Numbered from the stretch's first letter, positions 13,301-26,178 are shown. The stretch is DNA of 64,000 nt from Lotus japonicus (GCF_012489685.1 NC_080045.1:5399001-5463000); one strand, 5' to 3'. The notes: generated by a model not told the origin, from the letters alone. A program made the numbers and translations.

Positions 13301-16300
13301 AACCATTTTGTTTTGTTTGTTTAAAAACTATACAGACTGAATTGAATTTCGAATGAAGTCATTTAAATTCGAATAAATTCATTATTTTTTGTTCAGAAAT
13401 TGGATGAGATAACCAATGTGATTATATTTACATTTTAAACAGCATTCTAATTATGTTGTTCCCCTCAACTTGTAGTTGCAAAACGTACGTGTGGTTTTAG
13501 TAGCGGTTGGCGACCATATGAACTTTTCTTAAAACAATTATCAATGTAATAAATTAGTTTTATTGGTCATTTGGCAACCTGAGCCTTTGTAGCTCTTTTT
13601 TTCCTGATGGTTTTGAAGCTTAACATTCTCATCCTTCATCCCTAAATGTGTTTAAGGAAATTTTGTGAAGGTCTTGTAATGATTGTTTTATTAATTTTAT
13701 TTATATTTATTGTGATTATGTTGGTTCTTCCCCCCTTTCCCTTTGCTTTATTATATTCGTGTAATATAATAACGTGATGACATACATGTGTAAGACTTGA
13801 AACATACATCATGAACAAGTTTGTAATTTGTGACAAGCTGTTGCCATTTTGGTAAAAATTTAAGATGCTGTAGTCTAACATACAGTTTGGCTTTGCTGCT
13901 CTTTAATTCCTTATGTTCATCAAGGGAAAATGCCTTGTTATATTAGCCTTAATGTGATGCAATTTGTTTTGTATTTTACTTTATGAGAGTCATGATTGTG
14001 CTTTTTTATTGTATGGTCGATATTTCGTTATAAATTTGCTAGCATATTCATTGGCAGTGGCATTGAAGGGCATTCCGTTAAGAACATGGTACTATTTGCT
14101 TAATTAACTTAATTAAATATTTTAGTTCCAGTTGATTCTTAATGAAGATACTTTTTCATGGCCTTTTTCTATACAGGCTCTTAACAAGGACCCGTCACTG
14201 CGGAAATGGATGTTGCGCAGATGTAAGAAATTACTTGACTTGCTTACTAATGCTTCACTAGAAATTAGATCAGTGTTGCAAGGAATTCTTGGAATGTTTG
14301 CTCAACAGACAGATTTGGAAGATTGTCACTTAGATAGTGATGAAGATATATCTGATTCTTCAATTTACATGAATAGGAATTATACGGTTACTAGGATATC
14401 TAAGGAACATGAAAGCATTGGTGAAGCATCAGGAAAAGGTAACTATTTAAAGTTCATGTTGGTTCTTCTATTGATGGTTTTACTGATAAAGTTACTGACA
14501 AATTTGTGATAGTTCATAGCTCTCCAGTTTCTCTTGACAATGTTCCTGTACGAAAAGCAGGTTCACATTTTGATAATGGAGTCTCAAGGTCCATGGGCGT
14601 TGAGATGGGTGAGGAAGGCAATATGCTCCATGTTAGGTGCTCCACACCTAGGGACTCAGTAACCCATCAGATATTCTCTCCTGCAGTTAAAACCCAAGTA
14701 GACTATAGGTTTAATTTATTTGATGGTAGAAATGATTCCCCGAATGTTGAGAAAACGCAAGGTTTAAATATGAGTTTGAATTCACCTCTGTTGAGGTCCT
14801 CTAGCGGAGCTTTTAGAAATGTTCATGCTTCTCCTAGTCATCATTTTATGTCGCCAACTGCTTCAACAAGAAGTCAAATTGCCTGGTGCTGTGACGGGGA
14901 TCCTGCAGCCATGGATGTTGTCTCTGCTTCTAAGCAGCTATGGGTAGGTTATGTAGCGCCTGACGTACCTGAAAACCATATCAGGTTTCAATTAGAGAGG
15001 TTTGGCCCTATTGAACGATTTATTTTCTTCCCAGTGAAGGGATTTGCATTGGTTGAGTACAGAGGGATCATTGATGCGATAAAAGCTCGACACTATTTGC
15101 CTGGAAATTTTCCTTGCCGAGTGAAATTCATGGATATAGGGCTTGGTACCAGGGGTGCAGTCAATGGTATTGCTGTTGGCATTAGTTCTCATATATATGT
15201 TGGAAATATTTCCAGTCAATGGGCCAGGGATGAGATCCTGCATGAATCAAGGAAAGTAATCCACAAGGGTCCTCTCGCAGTGATCGATCTTAGCTGTGAG
15301 GGTGCATTACTTATGGAGTTTGAAACTCCGGAAGAAGCTGTCTCTGTCATGTTGCATCTGAGACAACTCCGAAGAGAGAGAAATAGTTATAATCAGCATT
15401 TTGGTCCAGGGACAGTTAATACTGGATTTGGGCATGCTTATATTGATGGTGCAAGACCGTTACCCACTCCTCCCCGTCTTGATCCTAAAGTCAACAACTC
15501 TGCTGGATCACCTCATGCTCGAACTTTACCTGAGAGCCCTGCTGACGGCAGTCAAACGAGGATGTCTCGCTTGCATAACTTACTATCTTCACTGCGTACT
15601 AAGTATAATATTAATCAAAGCATAGGTCTACATGATAACTATATGACTGGAGATACTTCTGCTTCTTCCATGCGTGAGGAAGATACAGTGCCATCCAGCA
15701 CTCTGTGGATAACTATTTCTCGTAGCAGCTTACCGTTCCTCACAGACGAGGAGCTAATGGGCATTTGCAACCTGGCCATTGGGAACACTGGCTCCATTGT
15801 GAGGCTGACACAAGCAAACATGCAGATGGGATGTGGTTGGTTGGTTGAGTGCAGTAATGTTGATGGTGCAGTTTCTGTTCTAAGGAATCTTCGTGGTTGT
15901 CCAGGATTGTTCTTCCAGATAGAATTCAGGTTTGCAAGATTAATTGTTTTCTTACACACAAATACAAACATATACATATATTAGATGATTTACGTTTGCC
16001 ATTCATGTTTTGTACTTTTTCATTTGAAAGCATATATCCCTATAACTCCAGTGTTTTGTTACTCTCACCTAATTCCTAATGGAAGGCACCTAAAGCAGAT
16101 GCATGTTAACATATGGTCCTCTTGTTCTTAAATGTTCATGAAATGTTTAGTTTCTGACATGTTCACTAGATGCCACAAAATACACACACTGAAAGTAGCA
16201 AATTGATGATTTAAAATTGTTTAATAGTAAGTCCTTTGGACAACTACTAGTTTTTACTAATTTATATCTTTTGTTTCCCATCTTTGTACAGCAAACCAGG

Positions 16301-18553
16301 AAATCAAAATGCTGTACCATTTTCAATTAAACCAGAAAACAACGGCATGGAGCTTGTATCCCCCAGAATAAATACTGAGAATCATAATAGTGGAGTACAT
16401 GGTGCACCTCTGTCTCAGTCAAACTGGCACTTTCCTGATTCCAGGGAGATGTCAGAAGTTGGAGCAAGGAATGATAATGTATCACTGGATCCACATCGAG
16501 GAGGTAATATTCTATTGATTCAGGCAATAAAATCTGTCCATGCTTTCTTTTTTTCTTTTTCGTGCTTGTCAATACATTTTTTATTATTATTTTTTGTTGT
16601 TGAATCATAGATTGAATACTTAAGTATGATACAGACACTTTTCTGGTGAGAAATCATATCTATTTCTGAACTTGAGTCCATTCTGCATCAGGTAATGCTC
16701 CACATTTATTCCCTGGAACACAAGGACCTTCCATTCTGCCACCTCAGCAAATTCAGTCATCTCCTTTCATTCGCCCTGTTTATGTTCCTCCAAATGGTCC
16801 GTGGGATCCACGGGGAACAAATAATCATTTACCTGTCAACCAATTTAACACAGGAGTAATGCCAAATAATTTTCATGGTGGTGGTGTGGCGAGTCCTTTT
16901 ATACCTGTGTCTGTGACTCCACTTGCTCAGATACAAGGAGCTCCAATCCAGCCCTATAACCAGCAGGTTCCTCCACCAATTGTACCCCCACCTATACCAT
17001 CTTTGCCACCTCCTCAGCCTGAAATGCCACATCCATTTCCTCCTTCTCCACCACCTCTACCCCTGACACAGCCACCCTTGGTTCCTCCACCTCCACCACC
17101 TGGTTCTCCTCCACCTCCTCCTCCACCACTGCCTGTCCAAGAAGTAGTCAGTATGGAATGTTCAGGGCAGTCTCTGCAGTATCAGTGGCAGGGCAATCTC
17201 TGTAAAAGTGGGGTTAACTACTGCACAATTTATGCATGCAGAGCAGATTCAGATATTTGCAGATATTCAAATACCATACCTGAGCCTGCTGAGTAAGACG
17301 TCATCTTTTGCTTCCTTACTACTCAGTATATTATTTTCTTGGAATAAATGCCGGTTTAAAATTCTTTTTGTTGGTGCAGATGGCCTACAAAATTAGACAT
17401 GACTAAACGCACCGATTTTCGACATGTGAAATCAACATTAGCTGCTACACCATCTCATAGAGTGAGTTTTCAAATATCCTTTTGCTGCTCCCCCAAGCCA
17501 TCTTACGCTCACTATTCATGAAATGTGTGTCTAACTTGTTAATTGATGCTCTATCTTAGGCTATTACATTAGATAAGCATTCTTTCCTAGGTTTATGTGG
17601 CTCAGGGTACCATAGCATGCACAAACATAGCCAGCATGCTTTGTCCCCCATGTAATTTGTAATTTACTTGTTTCTCTCTCCCTTGTTGCATGCTTGGCTG
17701 CACGTCTACAATCTGTTTGTATCTCGTTTTAATTTGTGTAACATTGGAACTATTTTATGTAATCTTGCTTTAATGTAGGTTGAGTTGCACTACTATAAAT
17801 GCTCTCAGGCAGAATCATATGTGCTAACCATGAAATGGATAAAATTAATAATGCCTTTTAATCGGCTATACTTATGATTATTACATTAATTTATTGTTCT
17901 TTTTTCCTTTCTACCCCACACCATTCTAAAAGCCTCCATTATGAATAACTTCATTTCTTTTTCTTTTTGGTTTCCTAGTAGAAATGACTGATAGATTGCT
18001 AGTCTTTCTTTTTTACTTCTCTAGCCATGCAATGTAGCTTTATTGTTCTTCCATTCTCCTTAATCTGACTTTATTACTTCTGATGCAGAGGGAAGTGTGC
18101 CATTTGATCCCATCTTCCACTAGTGACCACAAAAGGGTATGTTATCTTATCATAATCAGTTCCTGATATATATAGTATTGCATCTTTTACTTTAGAGGAG
18201 CCTTTTTTTAGTTGAACTTCCTTTCATCATCATTAATCACTCAGATGCTACTATTATGAACATTTGTGCATGCATATGAGAGCTGGAATTTGTGTTTTGT
18301 CCTGCAACACAGCCCCATTCCTCTAGTTGATCCATTATCTCTCATTCAGTTTCAGGATTTCGTATCATACTTAAAGCAGAAGGATTGTGCTGGAGTTATC
18401 AAAATCCCAGCTTCAAAATCCATATGGGCAAGGCTGCTATTCATACTTCCCCACTCACTTGAAACATGCTCTTTGCTTTCTATTGCTCCTGATCCATCTG
18501 ATTGCCTCATTGCTTTGGTTCTTCCCAAGGAAACAAACTTTGATTGGATATGA
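7319..18553 (+). CDS. RRM and SPOC domain protein (SPEN/FPA-like), nine exons
   Basis: Spliced model: 7319-7643, 11106-11845, 14177-14438, 14513-15929, 16292-16503, 16692-17292, 17380-17461, 18089-18136, 18350-18553; all junctions are GT-AG and frames join, giving 1296 aa. The N-terminus is Pro-rich (residues 15-60). Residues about 85-440 form a helical region I cannot assign to a named family. An RRM with RNP2 LWVGYV and RNP1-like KGFALVEY lies near 582-652. Two degenerate RRM-like folds follow (HIYVGNIS near 668; TLWITISR near 839). A poly-Pro linker (about 1080-1136) leads to a C-terminal SPOC domain (about 1150-1296). SPEN-type proteins act in the nucleus in RNA processing and transcriptional control; FPA is the plant example. 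Alternative splicing was not assessed. Intron 1 (3.5 kb) and intron 2 (2.3 kb) hold transposon debris. Confidence 0.9.
7775..7910. repeat. cluster of gcggtatg palindromic motifs in intron 1
   Basis: Four variants of (g)cggtatg-a/c-a or its reverse complement fall within 130 bp, including the near-perfect palindrome accgcactttaagcgcggt at about 7872-7890. It could be a small inverted-repeat element; no target duplication was found. Confidence 0.4.
8485..10069 (-). mobile_element. decayed Ty1-copia retrotransposon, antisense in intron 1
   Basis: On the minus strand, from high to low coordinates, there are pieces of gag with a zinc-knuckle-like end (about 9990-9560), a protease-site region (DCGTSMHVT, about 9375-9345), the start of integrase ([17 protein letters not shown], about 9200) and then a jump to the integrase C-terminal segment ([17 protein letters not shown], about 8866-8810). 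The integrase core, reverse transcriptase and RNase H are missing. Frameshifts are frequent. The order shows one element inserted opposite to the host gene and then reduced by internal deletion. Confidence 0.7.
10001..10320. repeat. local duplication array, possibly LTR-derived, in intron 1
   Basis: Unit A (starts gggtcagattaactgctgg; 10001-10069) is followed by unit B (atatctattacatagtatat; 10070-10102), a 54-bp spacer, B again (10157-10189) and A again (10188-10256). A diverged third A-like piece lies at about 10280-10318. All copies are direct repeats. They adjoin the gag end of the Copia relic, so they may be LTR remnants. Confidence 0.75.
11846..14176 (+). other. intron 2 of the SPOC gene
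   Basis: A 2.3-kb intron. The segment 12150-12450 differs in base composition from its surroundings and may be an old insertion, but no terminal repeats or coding domain could be read. A ggtccctttagctc motif near 13179 resembles the ends of ggtccc-type terminal-inverted-repeat elements, without a partner end nearby. Confidence 0.4.
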
Positions 18554-19025
18554 CTAGTGTCCTTTATCATAGAGCAAAAGCTGAAGTTCTATTTTTGTAT
18601 GCACCAAGCTAATGGATGTAAATTTGATATGCTCTGATCTGGAGATATAGGCTCCCTTACGGGGAGCTGTAAAAATGTGACATTTTAGGTTTGTAAATAC
18701 TGGGTTTTTTGTTGAAGATATAGATCCTATGATACGCATGCAAATTTTGTACCATTTTTGTAATCTGCACTTTTTTCTTCTTTGGAAGTTAGTTCTAGTA
18801 GTAGTTATTTTTCAACTTGTGTATAAATTGCAAGCAATTCTAAGACCTGCATTTAAAATTGGGTTCAGTTTTCTTGAAAAAAAATGTTTTTTAGGATGTT
18901 TTTTATAGGATCTAAATCTTAATTCCGGTTAGCTTAAAAGCAAATCGGAAAGTTAATTATGGTACCAAGACATTGATAAAACTCTAAAATAGTCAAAACA
19001 TGTGAATTGTAACAGCTAATATATA

Positions 19026-19320
19026 CTCCATCTGTTCCCTATTATAAGTCACATTTTTTGAAAAAAAATTGTTACAAAATATAAGTCACTTTCTAATATA
19101 TAGGAAGCATTAAATAATTTTTCCAAATTTACCCTCATATTTAATATGAAAGAGATGATGAATTTTATAAGTATTAACTTGGAGAGAGAAAATCATAGGA
19201 AAGTAAATAAGGGTAATCTAGGGAAGTAAATCATTTTTTTTACAAATTTATTACTAGTAACTACTTTTCTTAATCTAAGAGAATTAGTTATTTGTGACTT
19301 ATATATAGAAACGGAGGGAG
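19026..19320. mobile_element. Stowaway-type (Tc1/mariner) MITE
   Basis: The left end ctccatctgttccctattat and the reverse complement of the right end, ctccctccgtttctatatat, match imperfectly as terminal inverted repeats. Each end is flanked by TA (19024-19025, 19321-19322), the target duplication of this superfamily. At 295 bp, AT-rich and with no coding capacity, it fits a MITE lying between the SPOC gene and the F-box gene. Confidence 0.75.
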
Positions 19321-19613
19321 TACCATGTGATAGTTAAACCAAACATTCACTTTAATCACCCTTGGTAAAAAGTTAGGTGCTATTCCATTTTCTTCTTCAT
19401 TCTTAAAAAACCTACAAAGTCAAGTCAATGGCTTTCTGTGTGCGAAACGGCACATGCTTAACACTTCTTACTTTTCAGACGCGGTCGAAAAGAGCAGAAA
19501 ATAGCACAAAACAAAAACAACAGAGTGATCAACACTTGTTACTTTTCACACAAAACAAAACACAATCTCCAACCAAACCAAACCAAACATAGCAAAACAT
19601 CTTGTAAACTCCG

Positions 19614-20747
19614 ATGATGAACACCACCACCACAACCACAACCACCAGGAAGTGGAACAACAACAACACACTGATGATGATGAAAATGGATCCCAAAATT
19701 TGGAGCAAATTGCCACCTGAAATCTTGGAATACATCCTCTCATTTCTTCCCCTCAAAACCTTGTTGAATCTCAGATCAACCTGCAAAGGTTTCTGGTCTC
19801 TCGTATTCTCCCCTTCATTCACCTCCAAATACTCTTCTTCTTCTTCACCTTTCTCTTCCTTTCTCTTACTCTCCCACCCTCAATTCCACCGCCACTACCC
19901 TCTCTACGACTGCACCCTCGGCACATGGCGCAACATCTCCCTCTCCCTCTCCGACTCTTCACCTTCCTCCTTCACCAACGTTGTCTCCTCCGGTGGCCTC
20001 TTCTGCTTATCCGATTCCATGTCCTGTTCCTTGCTCATCTTCAACCTTCTCGCCAAAACCTCTAGGAAGATTCAGTACCCCAGTTACTCTCTTCACCTCG
20101 AGCATCTCACGTTTGTCACAACCCCATCTGGGTACATCATATTTTCTCTGTTCTCTGCATCTGCAACAAACCGGGCATTCGTTTACGACTCAGAGGTGCG
20201 ATCATGGCGACGGTTCAATGGTTTCGGACCGATTCTCGGCGATAAACTGCATCAACAAGGCGTTTTCTTCAACCGGGGTTTGTATTTTGCAACCCCAGAA
20301 CCGTTTTCGATTGTGAGATTCGATTTGGAGAGTGGGGTTTGGGAGAGACCCGTTGGCGAGTTACCGGGTCAACTCACTTTTGCTCGGTTGGTGAGTGATG
20401 GAGAAGGGAAATTGTATCTGATTGGTGGGGTTGGGAACAATGGGATTTCAAGGAGTATCAAGTTGTGGGAATTGGGTGAAGCAGGGGATTGGGTTGAAGT
20501 GCAGAGTTTGCCTGAGTTAATGTGTAGGAAATTTGTGTCTGTGTGTTATCATAAGTATGAGCATGTTTATTGCTTCTGGCATGAAGGGATGATCTGCATT
20601 TGCTGCTATACATGGCCTGAGATATTGTATTATTTGGTTTCTAGGAGGACTTGGCATTGGCTTCCTAGGTGCCCTTCTTTGCCTTTGAAATGTAGCTGTG
20701 GTTTCAAGTGGTTCTCTTTTGTTCCAAAGCTCTATGCTTCAGTTTGA
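19614..20747 (+). CDS. F-box protein, kelch/galactose-oxidase-like
   Basis: Single exon, 377 aa. A Thr/Asn-rich N-terminal 24 residues precede the F-box: WSKLPPEILEYILSFLPLKT (about 29-48) followed by LRSTCKGFWSLVFSPSF. This is the canonical Leu-Pro, Leu-x-x-Leu, Cys-Lys pattern that binds SKP1 in SCF ubiquitin ligases. The remaining 300 residues hold poorly conserved kelch-like units (VYDSEVRSWRRF, FDLESGVWERPVGELP, GKLYLIGG, SIKLWELGE, W-V) that would form a substrate-binding beta-propeller. The C-terminus has a Cys/Trp-rich stretch (FWHEGMICICCYTWPE, WHWLPRCPSLPLKCSCGFKW) like a subgroup of plant F-box proteins related to the At5g43190 type; that assignment is from memory. Translation may instead start at an internal Met near residue 22-25, because the first 20 residues are low-complexity. 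Confidence 0.88.
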   Translation: MMNTTTTTTTTRKWNNNNTLMMMKMDPKIWSKLPPEILEYILSFLPLKTLLNLRSTCKGFWSLVFSPSFTSKYSSSSSPFSSFLLLSHPQFHRHYPLYDCTLGTWRNISLSLSDSSPSSFTNVVSSGGLFCLSDSMSCSLLIFNLLAKTSRKIQYPSYSLHLEHLTFVTTPSGYIIFSLFSASATNRAFVYDSEVRSWRRFNGFGPILGDKLHQQGVFFNRGLYFATPEPFSIVRFDLESGVWERPVGELPGQLTFARLVSDGEGKLYLIGGVGNNGISRSIKLWELGEAGDWVEVQSLPELMCRKFVSVCYHKYEHVYCFWHEGMICICCYTWPEILYYLVSRRTWHWLPRCPSLPLKCSCGFKWFSFVPKLYASV

Positions 20748-22541
20748 ACTGAAGTTTCTAATGCTTGTATTTTGTTCTTGTATTTCTGTTGTTGTTTGTA
20801 TTCATGATGGGATTATGTTTATGAGCTAATCCACTTTCATTTGTTTTTGTACATTTGATTTTGTATTTGAGATCAATTTTGGAATTGAATCTTGTCCAAG
20901 GACTATCTGTCCAAATTTGGTTTTGGATTTGGAATTTATTGTAGAATGATCACTTATCATCTCTTTTTCTTGTGTGTAAAGTGTAAACATCTCCATACTC
21001 TTTGCTGCATGATGAAGTTGATAAATGATAATGGAGTGAATCAGCCATAAGGAACATACATTGTAAAGTCTATAGTTTATAACAATTTATCTAAACTTCT
21101 ATGCTTTATAACTCAACTACATGGTTAATAAACAAATAATAGGAATCCATACTTGAACTTACAACGCTGATTTCTTTACAACACTGATTCATGTACACGT
21201 ACTAAAATAATGGTGGACACCATACACAGATTATTTTTGTAGTTTTTATTAGTGCCGATAAAATTATGACTTGGAGCAAAAATGGAATTACAATTTGTAC
21301 CTCCCTCTCGAGTAACCACCTAGTGATAACCCGGGCGAGAAGAGGAGCTGAACCTGCCGCATTTTCCAAACCACCATCCAAGGTCACCCGACCATAAGTT
21401 AGCTATCCAGTGGAAGCCCGGGGATTTGGAACTATAACTGTCCTGTCTGTCCATAATAAGTAGTCGCTCGTAACCATAAAGTAATTAAACCTATCACTAC
21501 CACACTTAATATGTGATAAACCACAAAATGATGGCAAATCGTTCAGCAACCTAATAGGCGAAAGAAGAAAAAGTCGCCTTCACTCTAACATTATTTCAGG
21601 GCTTGTGCTTGGGAGTTTAACCATCGAGCTTGGAACCTCAGAAGTTTTGGAAAAACACAATCCATAATACATTATCTCAACTCCACCCAGAGAAAAAGAA
21701 ACATGAAACATAAAATTGAGATGAAAAATACAAAGGGAGATAATGAACAAAAGTGGGTAAAATTAGATAGAATAAAAACAGAGTGTGAATGCATAATCTA
21801 TAACATCAGTTGACTGAGTAAATTCTGGGAATTATTTTCCTTACTTAGTTGGAAAAGACAACTTTTAAAACCAATCAACTTGGCCTATTCTTTATAGTTG
21901 AGCTACAGCTCTTCTAAGTTCTAAGTGGAAAAGACATCTAGTCTAACATTTGAACTATTCAATCAAATGAGTAGAAAGCTATCCACGAGCTTTGACATTA
22001 CTACAATTCTTCTTTTGGACATATCTTAAACATCTTCAAATCATAAGATTATATTAATCAGTTTTCATGACTCAGTAACATGTGTCAATCAGGAGACATG
22101 AATTACTTGGTACTGCTACAAGTCAAAGTGTTTTTTAACCAGAAAGAAGCAGTAAATTGTTGACTCAGTTTCATTTTTTGTGAATCATGAGTTACTTGGC
22201 AAGTTTATTAACTTCATATTTTTTATTTTTCATTTACACCAAATCACCAACAGTGTTCATAAACATTAGTTCTTGCATTGTAAACACTTGCTTCTGTCAT
22301 TTTTTGAGTTTGCTAACTAAACCAGAAGACTAGCCCGTGTTTGAATTGTAATCAGATCAAAATGTATTATCCTTTTCTTGCATTAATTGTTTGTTCAACT
22401 AACCCACACATTTTATCAGTTTCCAAAAAAATAATCCACACATTTTATCAAGTTATTCAAGTAAACTATGCTAGATGAAAGAAAATGCAGTCGGACACAT
22501 ATTCAATGTTTTAACACCAATGTGGTTGACTCAAGTGGTAA
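20748..22541. other. intergenic, no gene supported
   Basis: F-box 3' flank followed by AT-rich DNA. A GC-richer island at about 21290-21480 has a short minus-strand reading with no recognisable domain and may be transposon debris. Confidence 0.5.
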
Positions 22542-22549
22542 GATATGAA

Positions 22550-22747
22550 CAATGGCGGATCTACCACCAGGCTTGGTAGGTCCAATGCCCTGACTCAATG
22601 AAAAAAAATAAAAATTTCTTTGGACTAGGTAAGTTTTTGGGCCCAAAAAAAAAAAAGAGAAAGGGCAAAATTTACAAGGTAAGGCAAAATTTAGGAACTT
22701 AATCATAAATTTGCTTCAGCTTCCCAAAATTTCTGGTTCCGCCACTG
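22550..22747. mobile_element. hAT-type MITE with 8-bp target duplication
   Basis: Ends caatggcgg and ccgccactg form terminal inverted repeats with one mismatch. The 8-bp sequence gatatgaa flanks both sides exactly (22542-22549 and 22748-22755). Length, target-duplication size and end sequence fit a non-autonomous hAT element. The interior is A-rich with no coding sequence. Confidence 0.85.
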
Positions 22748-23713
22748 GATATGAATATTTTTGGCACAAACATATTATCCCGGTAGATAGTACTTATGTT
22801 AGACAGAAAAAAAATAAAAACTAATTCCTTTAATTTTATGATAGATTTTATTTTAATTTTACACTTTTACTAGAGTCTTACCCAAAACTTTGGTAAGCTT
22901 TCATTAAATCCGTTGAAATATTAACAAAAGTTGTCAATTTGACATTCTATGAATATCATATACATGTGACATCAATAGTTTAAAAAAATAGTGCTTAAAC
23001 TAATTTAAGAAGCTATAGAAAGATTTAGCACCAGAATGAAATAATTATAAATAAAATGAATTAAAGCCGAAATATTTGACTTATTTCACGTAAAACACTT
23101 CCCACCAATGGGGAAAATTTTACAATGCTCAAATATTACTCTTTGTCTCTTTCCATTCAAATATTGACACAAGTTTCATAATTTTCTTAATTTAAAATAA
23201 AAGATTAAATATTTGATAAAATGAGTGTTGAGTCAGTCCTACATAAGTACCAAAAAATATGAATAATGCGAACAAAAAAAAAATACCAAAAGGGGGGGAA
23301 AATGGTATTTACAGGAATGGTGTGAATCTTAACAGCTTGGAGCTTGCGTGGCAAGGAGGCTGAATCCGCTCCATGCGACACGGATCCCAAAGTGAATTCG
23401 CCTCACATGACACGGATCCAACACATTCAGACAGCTTCACTTTCGCTGAGATTCCTTCCCTTCCCAAGGGAGAATCTGTCAGCCTTGTCCTTACCTGAAT
23501 CCGCCTCAATGGTCCCGGATTTATGGTTAGCTGACTTGATGGGATGCAGCGACAGGACGTTGATTGGTCTGTCAGGAATCCGTTTGAACCGAGGCGCATT
23601 GGCTGCAGGGAATACGCGCCTTCCCAGGCGCAAACAATGAGGCATTGACTGACAAGGGTTCCGTTTTGACTGGGGCGGTTTCTGTGTCATATTTTATGGC
23701 GGTTTGAAACCCC

Positions 23714-23720
23714 TATAAAA
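23714..23720 (+). promoter_or_regulatory. TATA box of the plant-mobile-domain gene
   Basis: TATAAAA 101 bp upstream of the ATG at 23821, inside the left subterminal region of the Mutator-like element. Spacing suits a leader of about 70 nt. Confidence 0.5.
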
Positions 23721-23820
23721 CAGACCCTCAACATCAGTTTTTTCTTCCAACTCTTCTCAATATCTCACACTCGAAATTTCCACTCTTCCACTCATCTTTT
23801 CACTCTTCTTATACTTATCA

Positions 23821-25938
23821 ATGGCAGATGAATTGGTGATCAATCCTGGTCCTCATAATACTGATTTGTTGTATCTTACTGTCAAACAAACCCACATTTC
23901 TGACCAAGTTTGGAACGAAAAACCTGATAGAATTCTCAAAGTCCGGCGTGCACGTGATTCACGGTATACGGCGCAGAGACTCATATCCGGCGTTCCCGAG
24001 CCAATCAGAGGTCACCTTGAAGCAGCAGGTTTTTACCATTGCGCGCTAGTCTCAGATGTTTATCCAGACCTTACCTTAATATCAGCGTTTATAGAAAGGT
24101 GGAGACCTGAGACTCACACTTTTCATCTGTCGTTCGGAGAATGCAGCATAACTCTTCAAGATGTTGCAGTACAGTTGGGCTTGAAAATTGATGGTCACGC
24201 TGTCACCGGTCCCACCGCTCGTGATTGGCCCGACGTTGTCCAGGAGTATTTGGGAAAGACTCCCCCGGCGAAGGCTTTTAAAGGCGGTGTGTTACATATG
24301 AAGTGGATAAATGAGAATTTCCATAATGTGGGAGACTTTGTTAACGACCCCCAACAGTTGGCGTGTTTTGCACGGGCATATATCATGCGCATGATTGGAG
24401 GTTTCCTCTTACCTGACCATAGCGGCTCGCATGTTCCTCTGAGATATCTTCCTCTTTTAGGGAATTTCAAGGAGGCTGGAAATTATAGTTGGGGTTCTGC
24501 GGTACTTGCCAATCTATATAAGGAAATGTGTCTGGCAACAAAACTGTCCCGCGTGGAGATCGGTGGTTATGTATAACTTATCCAGTTCTGGGTCTGGACG
24601 AGGTTTCCTAATATTGGCCCCGTCAAAGAACTTAACAAAATCGTTGAAGGTCGTGCTCTTGGAGCCAGGTATGCAACCAATTCTTGTTTCAAACTTGAAT
24701 ACTTGATCAATTTACAGGTTACCTAACATATACCAACCAATCGTTATTTCAAACTTGAATACTTGATAAATGATATAGGTGGATCAGTGATGCTGAATGG
24801 ATCAAGTATCAGTTACCTTGGTGGAGGCACAAACTGGACACAATTAAAACAGAAGAAGTGAGTACATTTTATTTAAGATATAGCATATTATATTAGTCAA
24901 AGTGTAAATTTCTTCTTATTTTCGGTGTTATTGTGTATACAGTTCGAATGGATGCCTTATTCACCTAGTGTTATGCAAAAGCTACCTCCAATATGTCAGG
25001 ACAATATGCATTTATGGAGATGTTTAGCACCCATGATATCCTTTTTTATTGTTGAATGGCATCAACCTGATCGGGTGATGCAGCAATTTGGATTTGAGCA
25101 ACATGTTCCTAAAAAACCTCTCCGAGTTCCTGGTGTGCATGACATGTCAATGGCAGGGAAACATGATTGGGATTGGGTCACGTTGCATGCACCTTTTCTT
25201 TCAGCTTGGAACAACTGACATCGCCAATTGGCTCAAGGTCCTACATTAACGAGGCTTGCACAAGGCAGTGACTTGTACATAAGGTGGTATTCACAACATT
25301 CTCGACGTTGGCTTACACGCAAAGGAGCAGCATTAGGACAATTGGTAATGTTATGGTTACCTTTTGAATTTTTTAATATAATTTATACTTAATTCTTACC
25401 GAAATAGATTATTTTTTTACAATTGTAGGCTGCGAATCTGCATCACATCTGGTATGGGCTGCCTCTTATTGGACAAGGGAGGTACACAGTTGAAAATCTT
25501 CAGAAGCAAACCATGCATTGCCTTGCCTTATGCCAAGAGATGGGGCGGATCACCATTCCCTCATTTGAGGTGCCTCTAATGGAGTCTGTTCAGATCCCGA
25601 AGGGATCATTCGCATTTCAACAATATTACCGACCTGAGCAGGTTCCAGAGTCCCAACCTTACCACGGTTCGGCTCCACAAGTGCAACAAGATGACACGTG
25701 GTTCACACCAGAGGGTCAATCGATACCCTCATCATGGAGGACCCCACCGAGCCCCCGACGCGGGTGGGGGGCCTTACAAGATTTGCTAGGAGGTTCACCA
25801 GACTTGCAACATGCCCATCCGCCAGATTCTGAGATTCGTGCTACACAAGCAGCCTTTGACATCGATCTTAATCAGGCATCCCTCACAGGCTACCATGCGT
25901 CGGGCTATGACCCTTCCATCAACCCATACCGACGTTGA
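23821..25938 (+). pseudogene. plant mobile domain (PMD) gene inside a MULE, with two in-frame stops
   Basis: Four exons join in frame: 23821-24668, 24779-24857, 24943-25344, 25429-25938. The product has the hallmarks of the aminotransferase-like plant mobile domain (MAIN/MAIL family): ISAFIERWRPETHTFHLSFG, then ITLQDVAVQLGLKIDG, RAYIMRMIGGFLLPDHSGSH, and later WMPYSP plus FFIVEWHQPDRVMQQFG. Two stops interrupt it. TAA at 24574-24576 replaces a codon just before LIQFWVW, and TGA at 25216-25218 lies between APFLSAWNN and HRQLAQG; the family continues through both places. The C-terminal tail is Gln/Pro-rich. PMD genes of this type are known as passengers of Mutator-like and LTR elements, besides the host MAIN genes. 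The part before the first stop could still be translated as a 251-aa protein. Confidence 0.85.
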
Positions 25939-26178
25939 TGTGTCTATGTTTTTTTATTTTCAATGCAGCTCCTTGTAATTGTTCGTTGTTTGAAGGTTGT
26001 ATGTCATGATCATGCAGTTATATTGTTTCAAATTATTATAATGTGTTCAAGATGTGATCACCATTTAAATCGAGAATTAAAAATGATGCTTCATTTCTTA
26101 CACAAGTTTATTATACATCATTAAGCATACACTCAAAGACTCAAAGATAAGACATCAACAACAACATGGTAAAACAGA

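Noticed and set aside
14992..15243. Minus-strand ORF opposite the RRM exon
   Set aside because: Shadow of the real exon; no recognisable domain.
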